DNA from: Desulfobacteraceae bacterium
GTDB lineage: Bacteria; Desulfobacterota; Desulfobacteria; Desulfobacterales; Desulfobacteraceae
Length of the DNA: 48,780 bases
Direction: 5' to 3'
Assembly: GCA_024225635.1 (NCBI GenBank)
Contig: JAAEMK010000859.1
Location: 1 to 48,780 of the forward strand
The position numbers were made by a program, and so were the translations under genes. The notes under the pieces are model-generated. The model was not told the DNA's origin. It saw nothing but the letters and a program-made list of their open reading frames with translations, and did no database searches. This document shows, one piece after another, positions 41,479-48,780 of the stretch (its first letter is position 1; each line of letters begins with the position of its first letter).

Positions 41479-42041
41479 TGGATATCAACTTCTGCCAGAA
41501 CTGCGGGGGCGGTGTGGAAGAACGCATCCCCCCCGGGGATGACCGGAACCGGGCCGTGTGCGCACGTTGCGGCCGTGTCTACTACCAGAACCCCATCATG
41601 GTTGTGGGGTGCATCCCCCTCTGGGAGGAGTCTGTCCTGCTCTGCCGGAGGGATATCGAGCCCTGCCGGGGCCTGTGGACCCTGCCTGCGGGCTACCTTG
41701 AAAACGGAGAAACGGTTGAAGAAGGCGCCATGCGCGAGACCTGGGAAGAAACCCGGGCAAGGGTGGAGCTGATAGCGCCCTACCGCCTGTTCAACATCAC
41801 CTTTGTCAACCAGATATACATGATGTTCCTGGCAAACCTTGGAAACCGGGATTTCGGCCCCACCCCGGAAAGCAGCGAGGTGAGGCTTTTTAAAGAAGCG
41901 GAGATCCCGTGGAACGAGCTTGCCTTTACGGTGATCCATGAAACCCTGCGTCATTTTTTCGAGGACCGTAAAAACAACCGCTTTCCCTTTTCCGTTCAGG
42001 AGATCGAAAAGTCCGGGTTGAACCTGGAACCAAACAATTAA
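41478..42041 (+). CDS. NUDIX hydrolase with N-terminal zinc ribbon
   Basis: This 187-residue protein has a zinc ribbon (CQNCGG ... CARCGRVYY, residues 6-36) like NADH pyrophosphatase NudC and related enzymes, then a Nudix fold. The Nudix box GYLENGETVEEGAMRETWEE fits Gx5Ex7REUxEExGU with Glu ligands. It likely hydrolyses a nucleoside diphosphate linked compound (NAD(H), ADP-ribose or similar). Its ATG overlaps the GAPDH stop codon by one base (TGATG), so it is translationally coupled to it, and it may control NAD or a metabolite of that pathway. Without the NudC-specific SQPWPFPxS motif, NADH pyrophosphatase identity is not supported. Confidence 0.87.
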   Translation: MDINFCQNCGGGVEERIPPGDDRNRAVCARCGRVYYQNPIMVVGCIPLWEESVLLCRRDIEPCRGLWTLPAGYLENGETVEEGAMRETWEETRARVELIAPYRLFNITFVNQIYMMFLANLGNRDFGPTPESSEVRLFKEAEIPWNELAFTVIHETLRHFFEDRKNNRFPFSVQEIEKSGLNLEPNN

Positions 42042-42072
42042 CCGCTAAATAACAAATTATTGCTATTTTCAC

Positions 42073-42099
42073 TTTACACCCGGGCAGGGATTGTATAGT
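42073..42099 (+). promoter_or_regulatory. Possible promoter of the S1 gene
   Basis: TTTACA and TATAGT are separated by 15 bp, a little short of the ideal 17, about 40 bp before the S1 start. AGGAG lies directly before the S1 ATG. The match is moderate and untested. Confidence 0.4.
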
Positions 42100-42140
42100 A
42101 GGAAAGCTTTAACTAAAACTATCTGTTCAGGAGAAAAATA

Positions 42141-43601
42141 ATGGCTGACCAATTTGGAGACAATAGATCTGACAATCAGGAAGAAGAGAGCTTTGCAGAG
42201 ATGTTTGCCTCCTATGACGCAGAGATCAACCACGACATTCGCCAGGGAGACAAAGTAGAAGGTAAAATCATCTCCATCGGTCAGAACGCCGTCTACATCA
42301 GCACGGGTTCCAAGAGCGACGGGGTGGTCGACAAGGCGGAGCTTCTCGATAAAAACGGGGAGTTTCCCTATGCAGTGGGTGATGTTCTCTCCCTCTATGT
42401 GGTATCCATGAACGAAAGCGAGATCACGCTTTCAACGGCCCTGTCCGGGGCCGGCACCGATTCCATGCTCGAGGAGGCCTCATACAGCCGCACCCCGGTG
42501 GAGGGTAAGGTCACGGGCTCGATCAAGGGAGGTTTCAGCGTCAGTGTCATGGGCAAGCGGGCCTTCTGCCCGGTGAGCCAGATGGATGTCAAATATGTGG
42601 AAGATACCGAAGAGTACGTGGGCAACACCTTCAACTTCATCATCACCCGGTTTGAAGAGGGGGGCCGTAACATCGTTATCTCCCGCCGCGAACTGTTGAA
42701 CATGGAGAACAAGGAGAAACAGGAAGCATTCTTCAAGGATGTGGAGGATGGTGACATCCTCAGGGGCACCGTCACCAAGCTCATGCCCTATGGCGCTTTT
42801 ATCGAGCTTGTTCCCGGCGTCGAAGGCATGGCACATATCTCCGAACTGAGCTGGTCCAGGGTCGAGAAGCCCGAAGAGGCCGTAAAACAGGGCGAGACCG
42901 TCACGGTCAAGCTGCTCAAGATAGAGGCCAAGGAGGGATCGGATATGCCTAAGATCTCCCTCTCCGTCAAGCAGGCCCAGTCGGAAGATCCCTGGGACTC
43001 CCAGGCAGCCGACATCAAGCCGGGAGACCAGATCACCGGCAAGGTGGTACGGCTCGCCCCCTTTGGCGCCTTTGTCGAGATCGCCCCGGGAATGGACGGA
43101 CTGGTCCACCTGAGCGAGATGAGCCACACAAAACGAATCGTCAAAGCGGATGACGTGGTCAACCAGGGAGAGATGGTTCAGGTCGTGGTAAAGGATATCG
43201 ACATCCAGAAACGCCGCATCTCCCTGAGCATCAAGGATGCCCTCGGCGATCCCTGGACAGGTGTTGCCGATAAATACCAGCCAGGCACCATTGTCGAGAC
43301 CACCATGGAGAAACGGGAGCAGTTCGGCATATTCCTCACCCTCGAGCCGGGCGTCACCGGCCTCCTGCCCGCCTCGGTCATGGCCCGGGCCTCCAAGACC
43401 TCGGATTATGAAACCCTCAAGCCGGGAGACAAGGTCTCGGTGATGGTGGAGTCCGCGGACGAGGACACCCGCCGCATCTCCCTGGCTCCCCCGGAACTCA
43501 AGGACTCGGAGGACTGGAGAAAATTCTCAGCCCCCAAGAAGAAGGAATCCATGGGCGACATGGGAAGCCTTCTCATGGAGGCCCTGAAAAAGAAGAAATA
43601 A
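42141..43601 (+). CDS. S1 RNA-binding domain protein (ribosomal protein S1-like)
   Basis: This 486-residue protein has an acidic N-terminus and five S1 OB-fold domains, at about 32-100, 117-185, 200-275, 288-360 and 372-450, with repeated GAFVE/GAFIE and GLVHLSEM or GMAHISEL motifs. The tail ends in Lys-rich residues. It could be a ribosomal protein S1 homologue assisting mRNA binding to the 30S subunit, or an S1-domain RNA-binding protein with other roles; six domains are usual for true S1, so this is a shorter variant. It has its own promoter-like sequence and a strong terminator. A decayed copy of part of its coding sequence and terminator lies at 48471-48580. Confidence 0.9.
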   Translation: MADQFGDNRSDNQEEESFAEMFASYDAEINHDIRQGDKVEGKIISIGQNAVYISTGSKSDGVVDKAELLDKNGEFPYAVGDVLSLYVVSMNESEITLSTALSGAGTDSMLEEASYSRTPVEGKVTGSIKGGFSVSVMGKRAFCPVSQMDVKYVEDTEEYVGNTFNFIITRFEEGGRNIVISRRELLNMENKEKQEAFFKDVEDGDILRGTVTKLMPYGAFIELVPGVEGMAHISELSWSRVEKPEEAVKQGETVTVKLLKIEAKEGSDMPKISLSVKQAQSEDPWDSQAADIKPGDQITGKVVRLAPFGAFVEIAPGMDGLVHLSEMSHTKRIVKADDVVNQGEMVQVVVKDIDIQKRRISLSIKDALGDPWTGVADKYQPGTIVETTMEKREQFGIFLTLEPGVTGLLPASVMARASKTSDYETLKPGDKVSVMVESADEDTRRISLAPPELKDSEDWRKFSAPKKKESMGDMGSLLMEALKKKK

Positions 43602-43610
43602 GATCATAAC

Positions 43611-43640
43611 GAGGGTTGAGGGCCCGGCCCCTCAACCCTC
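43611..43640 (+). terminator. Terminator after the S1 gene
   Basis: Perfect 12-bp arms GAGGGTTGAGGG and CCCTCAACCCTC with a 6-base CCCGGC loop lie 9 bp after the S1 stop. No U tract follows on the plus strand. The same hairpin, in degenerate form, marks the S1 relic at 48561-48580. Confidence 0.7.
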
Positions 43641-43684
43641 ACAAAAATCAGGGAGACGCTATTTATCTACTCAACCCGCTCCCC

Positions 43685-43969
43685 TTAATTCCCCGTGGCC
43701 TTGATGATGTTTCCGTTTTCATCCATTGTGATTCTGCTGACGATCGGTATGTTTGCGCCATCCTCGGCCTTCACGGTTTTTTTAAACGTAAACACCCTGA
43801 CTTTCGCCGGTATGGCTTTGGGCTGCCCCAGCCCCAGCTTCGCCTCGACCTCCCTTGAAACCGCCCGTTCCTCTTCCTGAACCGTGGGAGCCACATCAGC
43901 CAGTTCCGGAAAGTCTTCTTTCACGTATTCCTGTGCGATTTTTTTTAATTCTTCAGCTGATAACGTCAT
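43685..43969 (-). CDS. Small protein translationally coupled to the C25 peptidase
   Basis: This 94-residue protein is cytosolic and I do not recognise its family. A helical N-terminus (TLSAEELKKIAQEYVKEDF) and a charged middle precede a beta-rich C-terminus KVRVFTFKKT ... GNIPIVSRITMDENGNIIKATGN resembling a PepSY-like strand pattern. Its ATG overlaps the peptidase stop (ATGA), and GGAGG precedes it, so expression is tightly coupled. It could be the protease's substrate, inhibitor or specificity partner; all are inference. No signal peptide. Confidence 0.7.
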   Translation of the reverse strand: MTLSAEELKKIAQEYVKEDFPELADVAPTVQEEERAVSREVEAKLGLGQPKAIPAKVRVFTFKKTVKAEDGANIPIVSRITMDENGNIIKATGN

Positions 43970-45690
43970 TCTATCTCCTCCAATCTGGATAAAGGATCAG
44001 CAAACATGACAAATTCCAGAAGGGTCTTTTTATCGGTACCGTCCAGATAGCCCTTCATGCTGACAGACTCCCTTGCAAAATCCTGTTTTGCTTTCAAAAA
44101 CGCGTCTCCGAAGGTATTTCCCTCCTTGATACGCTCAAAGAACTTCATTACGATCAGATCCGCATCCGTACACGGCGGTACTGATGGACCGTACGCGATT
44201 TTAGTCGACCCAACGAAACACGCCGCTTTCTTTGCCATGAATGTCAGTGAAATCGCCTCATCCACCCGCTTGTCGATAATATTCGCGCCATAGCATGCCT
44301 CGCAGCAGGCCACCGCGTTTTCAACATGGGCATCCGCCAGATTATCCGGGGTGAACGCCACGGGATAATTCCACCCTTCCTGTCCGTACCAATTGCGGGT
44401 TTCTTCTGATCCGTGAAGATTAAAATAGAAATAACCTCTCAGATTCAGCCAATCGTCCGGCAGCTCCCCGGCCACTATCGGCGGTGACAGCTGCAACCCC
44501 CTTCCATATCTCACCGTACCATAGACGGCCCTTGACGCTTCCTTCCACACCTTGGCGGAATAACCGAAAGATTGTTTCTTCGCCCGCCGAATCCGGCTGG
44601 TGGCCGTTTCCAAAAGGGAGATCAAAAAAGCGGGATCCCTGGAATTATCATCCGGCAACCGCCCTAGAGCCCGTTCAGGAATCAGCAGGTCTTCATCCCG
44701 GGACGCATAGGGATTATCGGAATGCACTTCGGTATCCCCGTCATCCCCGCACGGATTGGGCAGGATATGAAAGGGAATGATGGAGTGTCCGCCGAGGATC
44801 AGGAAGTAGGCAGGATGGATCTGTTTATCCAGTTGATCGATAACCCCCTTTATATCGAAAGCGTTCCCCGGGTCAACGGGGGACAATCCATAAGGCGACA
44901 TGCTTTCGACATCATCCACATACACCAGGTTGCCTGACAGCCCGTCCGCATCCAGCGCACGCCGGTAATCCTCGATTTTGAGCTGAATCCTATTGAAGGC
45001 ATCCTGACCATACTTGTTTTTCAATTTCTCTTTACTGGTGATGATGAGCGCTGAAGTTTTTACACCGGAAGCCGCCGACAGGGTAAATTCGCCTCCACCC
45101 CGGTACGAGTGGACCATAACATAATAGTCGCCCGTCTTGGGATGGGTGACCGTTATATTCTCCTTTGAGCTGCCGCTGTAGCTTCTTTTATCGTATCGCG
45201 TATTCGTCGGCTTTTCGCCATACCGCAGGTATAAATCAAAATCCGCATCCATCGGCCCCAGAAGATCAAGAAGAATCTTTTTCCCCTCTTCCCCCTTTAA
45301 ACGGTAATATTTAACATCCTTGCTGCCCCCGAGCCGCCCGTGCACCTGCTGGCCATAGTTCAGTTCGAGAACCTCCGAGAGGATTTCGGTGGATAAAACA
45401 AAGTCACCCATGCCGCGATAGGCATAGATCAGAATATAGTAATCCCCTTGTTTCGTGGGCCCGATGGTAATGCTCTCATCCGCCGACATGGTTATACTTT
45501 TAAAGTCATAATGATTCCGGGCCGCCGCCTCGCCGTATTTCACATACAGATCGAAATCCTGACTCGCCGGCCCCTCCAGCTTGATGACCAGTTTCTGATT
45601 TGCTTCGATAGAGACCTGATACCCCCTCATCTCGTTATCGGACAAACGGCCTGTGACAGTCTCACCGATGAATAATCTGGTGAATTCCAT
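43966..45690 (-). CDS. Two PPC domains plus gingipain-like C25 cysteine peptidase
   Basis: This 574-residue protein starts at ATG 45690, directly after AGGAGG; a GTG three codons earlier lies within that site. Two PPC (bacterial pre-peptidase C-terminal) domains are at ~5-100 and ~107-208, each with DFDLY(V/L)(K/R)YGE and GDYY(I/V)(L/M)(I/V). A caspase-fold C25 peptidase follows at ~213-567: AYFLILGGHSIIPFH, IPERALGRLPDD, the catalytic His426 in FNLHGSEE and candidate catalytic Cys in NAVACCEACYGAN (Cys462, 463 or 466). PPC domains usually decorate secreted proteases, but here no signal peptide exists and the protein appears cytosolic. A small coupled gene follows. A role in proteolytic response or defence is suggested by clan CD membership but not shown. 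Confidence 0.83.
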   Translation of the reverse strand: MEFTRLFIGETVTGRLSDNEMRGYQVSIEANQKLVIKLEGPASQDFDLYVKYGEAAARNHYDFKSITMSADESITIGPTKQGDYYILIYAYRGMGDFVLSTEILSEVLELNYGQQVHGRLGGSKDVKYYRLKGEEGKKILLDLLGPMDADFDLYLRYGEKPTNTRYDKRSYSGSSKENITVTHPKTGDYYVMVHSYRGGGEFTLSAASGVKTSALIITSKEKLKNKYGQDAFNRIQLKIEDYRRALDADGLSGNLVYVDDVESMSPYGLSPVDPGNAFDIKGVIDQLDKQIHPAYFLILGGHSIIPFHILPNPCGDDGDTEVHSDNPYASRDEDLLIPERALGRLPDDNSRDPAFLISLLETATSRIRRAKKQSFGYSAKVWKEASRAVYGTVRYGRGLQLSPPIVAGELPDDWLNLRGYFYFNLHGSEETRNWYGQEGWNYPVAFTPDNLADAHVENAVACCEACYGANIIDKRVDEAISLTFMAKKAACFVGSTKIAYGPSVPPCTDADLIVMKFFERIKEGNTFGDAFLKAKQDFARESVSMKGYLDGTDKKTLLEFVMFADPLSRLEEIE

Positions 45691-46146
45691 AAATTGCACC
45701 TCCTGTTCATGAGATCATTTCAAACAATTAGGAGTTGAATATAACCGTGAATACCTTTATTGACATGACACGCGATCCGAAAAACGTGCATGGTCTTTTT
45801 CGGCTATAAACAGGGAGTAAATTCCCAATTCCCGTCTTGATGGAAGTAAAAAGCATGGTGTTATTTCAGAACATAGTGCAATATTAACGCCAACCATAAA
45901 CAACCGGTTAAAGATTGGAAGAACACAGCACCGAACGCCTTTTAGGCAATTGTTATATTAACGTTATTTTATTTTCTACAGAGAGGAGTAGTATTCCAAC
46001 TCGCTATTGATGGACAACCGGAGCAGGCAGTTTTTTGATACACTGTTACACTTGGATGTTACAGTGTGACACCCGGGACTGGGAATGAAATTATGTTGGG
46101 AGGGGTAAGATTGAAAAAACGTCTCACCCCTCACCCATTATGTTGA
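45691..46146. other. Intergenic region with palindromes between C25 peptidase and MCP genes
   Basis: No gene is seen. It holds an imperfect palindrome at 46040-46067 (ACACTGTTACA / TGTTACAGTGT, one mismatched pair) made of two TGTTACA direct repeats 13 bp apart, and a terminator-like hairpin at 46100-46132 with arms GAGGGGT and ACCCCTC, sited just past the stop of the minus-strand MCP gene. The rest is AT-rich. The peptidase promoter should lie near 45700-45780 on the minus strand, but no good boxes stood out. Confidence 0.5.
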
Positions 46147-48090
46147 TTATACCTTAAAACGGCCGACCAGGGAGGCGATCTCATCGGACAGGGCGGAAAG
46201 GCGTTCAGAGTCGGACTGCACCCGGGCGCTGTTTTCCGTGAGGATGGTGGCGTCCTGTTTCACCTCCTCCATGGCAAGGGAGATGCTTTGGGTCTCCTGG
46301 CTGCTCCTGTCGGTGGTCTGGGAGACCTCCTCGATCCCCAGGGAGGTCTGGGCCACGTTGTCGGCGATTTCCCGTGTGGTGACGGACTGCTCCTGGACCG
46401 ATGCCGCGATCTCCGAGACAATACCGCTGACATTGGTGATGATGTCGTCGATTTCGGCAATGTCCGAGGTGGCGCTTCCCGTGGAGGTCTGGATACCGTT
46501 GATTCGCTCGGTGATCTCATGGGTGGCCTCGGCGGTCTGGCGTGCCAGCTCCTTGATTTCACCGGCCACCACGGCAAACCCCTTGCCGGCCTCTCCGGCC
46601 CTGGCGGCCTCGATGGTGGCGTTCAGGGCCAGGAGGTTGGTCTGTTCCGATATCTCTGAAATGGTCTCCGTAACCACGCCGATTCCCCGGGCCGCTGTGG
46701 TCAGTTCCTCCACCCGTTGTGCCACGCCGTTCGCCTTTGAGGCGGCATGGGTGGAGATCTCCCGGGCCCGCCCTGAGTTGTCGGCGATTTCAGATATGGT
46801 GGCGGTCATCTCTTCGGTGGCGGAAGCGATCATGCCGGTTCCTGCCGAAGACTGGCTCATGGCTGCGGAGACGTCTGTCATCTGGTTGTTGAGTTCGCCT
46901 GCGGATGAAGCCACACTGAGGGATTTTTCACTCATTCCGTTGGAGGCGTCGTTCATCTGGCGGGTGATGCCGGAAAGATTGATGGCGGCGTTATCCAGAT
47001 CCCTGGTTTTTCCGGCAATCTCCTTGATCAGATCCTGAAGTTTTCCCACAAAGGTATTGAACCATTCGACCAGCTCCCCGATCTCATCATTGGCCTGATT
47101 ACGAATCCGCATGGTCAAATCCCCCTCCCCTTCGGAGATATCCTTCATAATGCCGGCAATATGCTGGATGCGTTTGACCACCATCACCTGGGTGAGGGCG
47201 TACACCATCAGCCCGATCACCGCCATGGTGAGGACCGCGATGAGAATAAGACGATTTCGAAGGGTGACTGCCGCGGTGAACACTTCAGACGTGGGGGCGC
47301 TGATTACGGTGATCCACCCCAGCTCTTTCTCCTGTTTGTAGACGGAAATCTTCTCTGAGCCCTTGAAGTCATACACCATCAGGCCGTTTTTCAGTTCAAG
47401 GATTTTGGTGCTGAAATCGAACATGTTCCCGTTGAACTTCATGATCTTGCTCTTGTCCGGATAGGCGATGACCGCTCCGTCCTTTTCCATGACAAAGGCA
47501 TATCCCGTTTCTCCCACCTTGATCTTATCAATGAACATATCGGTAATGGCAGAAACCTTGATCAGGGCAACCAGGCTCCCGGAAAGTTCATTGTTCCGGT
47601 ATACGGGAACCGCCTCCACATAAATGGGATCACCCGTGATTCGACTGTGAATAACCCGGGAGGTGGCGGATGAGCCGGTAATCGTTCTCTTAAAATAATC
47701 GCGATCCGAGATATTCACACCACTCCCCACCTCCATGGAAGAAGCGATGATGTTGCCGTCAAGGTCGGCCAGGAGTATATTCTCCAGATGATTAAAATCC
47801 TTGATGACGCGAGCGAAATTTTGTTTAATTTCTCTGAGCCGAAACCGGTTTTGCTCTGCGGCATAATCACCGTAAAGGGGATTCCCTCCCCAGTAGGACA
47901 CCAGGTTCCGGTTGTCCCGGATAAACTTTGAAAGCACCTTCGAAGTGGCTCCGGTCAAGGTGGAAAGCTGAACGTTGACGCTCTCCTCGAGGGCGTTTCT
48001 GGAACTGACATATCCCAGGGAGGTTATGGCCGAAAGAGCGGCCAGGATACCGCAAAGAACAGGGAAAAGAAATTTCACTTTAAGCTTCAT
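46147..48090 (-). CDS. Methyl-accepting chemotaxis protein with dCache-type sensor
   Basis: This 647-residue membrane receptor begins at ATG 48090, with AGGA upstream and the first membrane helix immediately after ([19 protein letters not shown]). A longer frame to 48303 adds 71 non-homologous residues. Periplasmic sensor ~35-275 of dCache type ([49 protein letters not shown]); second membrane helix ~280-302; HAMP ~303-355; signalling domain ~400-640 with the hairpin tip [25 protein letters not shown] and the downstream Asp suggest binding of amino acids or other small molecules, but the ligand is not known. No chemotaxis partner genes are nearby. Confidence 0.93.
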   Translation of the reverse strand: MKLKVKFLFPVLCGILAALSAITSLGYVSSRNALEESVNVQLSTLTGATSKVLSKFIRDNRNLVSYWGGNPLYGDYAAEQNRFRLREIKQNFARVIKDFNHLENILLADLDGNIIASSMEVGSGVNISDRDYFKRTITGSSATSRVIHSRITGDPIYVEAVPVYRNNELSGSLVALIKVSAITDMFIDKIKVGETGYAFVMEKDGAVIAYPDKSKIMKFNGNMFDFSTKILELKNGLMVYDFKGSEKISVYKQEKELGWITVISAPTSEVFTAAVTLRNRLILIAVLTMAVIGLMVYALTQVMVVKRIQHIAGIMKDISEGEGDLTMRIRNQANDEIGELVEWFNTFVGKLQDLIKEIAGKTRDLDNAAINLSGITRQMNDASNGMSEKSLSVASSAGELNNQMTDVSAAMSQSSAGTGMIASATEEMTATISEIADNSGRAREISTHAASKANGVAQRVEELTTAARGIGVVTETISEISEQTNLLALNATIEAARAGEAGKGFAVVAGEIKELARQTAEATHEITERINGIQTSTGSATSDIAEIDDIITNVSGIVSEIAASVQEQSVTTREIADNVAQTSLGIEEVSQTTDRSSQETQSISLAMEEVKQDATILTENSARVQSDSERLSALSDEIASLVGRFKV

Positions 48091-48470
48091 TTTTCTCGAT
48101 CCTATAAAACAACGTTGCATTTTTTTGTTGAAACGACGTCGCAAAAGGAGCATGACAGCAATGGGTATATTTCCCTTACACAATTCAGAAACAGGAAAAA
48201 ACAATCCATGCCCAGGCCCCTTTACAACGGCATCTTGATTAATACCAAGTAACCCTTTCTTAGTTTTTTCAACTCGCATCATTTTTTGTAAAGCGCCAGA
48301 CATATACTAATCCGAGTTAAGTGTCAAAGTAAAAAATCGCACTCGTTTCTCAAACCACAAATCAACAAAAAGGCCAATAATATCAAGCAAGGAACTGCTT
48401 TCTCAACCAAGAACATCATCGCCTTCGACGACAACCATTACTCACCAGAATAGTAAAAACACGTTTTTTT
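48091..48470. other. Non-coding DNA upstream of the MCP gene
   Basis: No gene, RNA or repeat stood out in this ~380-bp stretch. It presumably carries the minus-strand promoter of the chemotaxis receptor gene. The open frame continuing the MCP upstream to 48303 has no homology and is not treated as coding. Confidence 0.4.
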
Positions 48471-48580
48471 CATACTCGAACAGGCCTCATACAGCCGCCC
48501 CCCTCTATAAGAAAAGGTCACGGGCCCGATCAAGAAAAAAAGTAGATTGCAACGGAGATTGAGGGCTCGCCCCTTACCTG
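48471..48580 (+). pseudogene. Decayed relic of the S1 gene with its terminator
   Basis: 48471-48530 aligns without gaps to 42464-42523 inside the S1 gene at about 48 of 60 positions (for example AGGCCTCATACAGCCGC is identical). The following 48532-48575 aligns with the S1 3' end and terminator (about 43588-43630: AAGAA-rich end, then TTGAGGGC(C/T)CG and CCCCT). The ~1.07 kb between is missing. The copy is out of frame and non-functional. It marks an ancient partial duplication of the S1 locus 6 kb away. Confidence 0.7.
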
Positions 48581-48780
48581 TCCCCCGGATTGGTCGTCAC
48601 GGGACACCGGCCACGATCTTGATAAATGGACCGGTTGACATGGGCGCATTCCCATTTTCCCGGTTACGCAGCTAACGATGAAATATGTGAATTTGCCATT
48701 AGTTTCAGACAATTCCAACGCCCTGATTTATAGTATGATCGTAACATGATCATTTTTTCAGCATTTTCCTTGTACCAAAA

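Noticed and set aside
46040-46067. Plasmid-type iterons
   Set aside because: Only two TGTTACA units and no Rep gene nearby, so an origin is not supported.
48530-48718. 62-residue minus-strand ORF
   Set aside because: It overlaps the S1 relic and terminator fossil; no ribosome site or homology pattern.
1-48780. tRNA and rRNA genes
   Set aside because: No cloverleaf with intact T-loop or rRNA-like segment was recognised by eye; a dedicated search was not possible.

Overview
The gene content points to an anaerobic member of the Desulfobacterota, probably Desulfobacteraceae-like. The indicators are flavoredoxin-type flavin reductases, a periplasmic FmdE protein beside a TonB receptor, LUD and alpha-hydroxy-acid dehydrogenase genes, several c-di-GMP proteins, a group II intron and a Ni-superoxide dismutase. 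This placement is an inference; no rRNA or tRNA gene was seen. Most of the window is moderately GC-rich. Two stretches are clearly AT-rich and look foreign: about 1-3100 and about 27900-29160.

Left part (1-9500). An AT-rich TPR-CHAT protease gene without a normal start codon is followed closely by a GH25 lysozyme. On the minus strand lies the most unusual cluster of the window. It holds two tandem, homologous three-domain proteins that share a nucleoside hydrolase plus glyoxalase (VOC) core but carry different N-terminal domains: DJ-1/PfpI in one and DUF3574 in the other. Downstream are an MTA/SAH-type nucleosidase and a secreted stand-alone DUF3574 protein, translationally coupled. Just upstream of the cluster is a very large kinase-AAA-GAF-GGDEF signalling protein (9563-14611).

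Middle part (14700-25400). A flavin reductase, a periplasmic FmdE protein and a TonB-dependent receptor form a likely metal or metallophore uptake operon on the minus strand. Its leader contains a strong intrinsic terminator. Then come an EAL-CBS-GGDEF protein, an FMN alpha-hydroxy-acid dehydrogenase, a cyclodeaminase/cyclohydrolase, a LUD protein, a tandem PilZ protein, a second flavin reductase and a free-standing threonyl-tRNA editing domain.

Mobile region (25400-29460). This holds a 125-bp MITE-like element with a 7-bp target duplication, a group II intron with its maturase, an AT-rich orphan gene followed by an attC-like site (a probable integron cassette), and dispersed repeats. A paralogous segment without the MITE lies just upstream of the proline dehydrogenase gene.

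Right part (29460-48780). Plus-strand genes encode proline dehydrogenase, threonine aldolase, a MoxR/CoxE pair with a truncated acyl-CoA dehydrogenase, an exported Ni-SOD, a 1394-aa PEP/pyruvate-binding protein with a novel N-terminal half, GAPDH, a NUDIX hydrolase and a five-domain S1 protein. On the minus strand are a gingipain/caspase-like C25 peptidase with a translationally coupled small partner and a chemotaxis receptor. Near the right edge is a decayed relic of the S1 gene tail and its terminator. All functional assignments come from motif recognition; no database search was possible.
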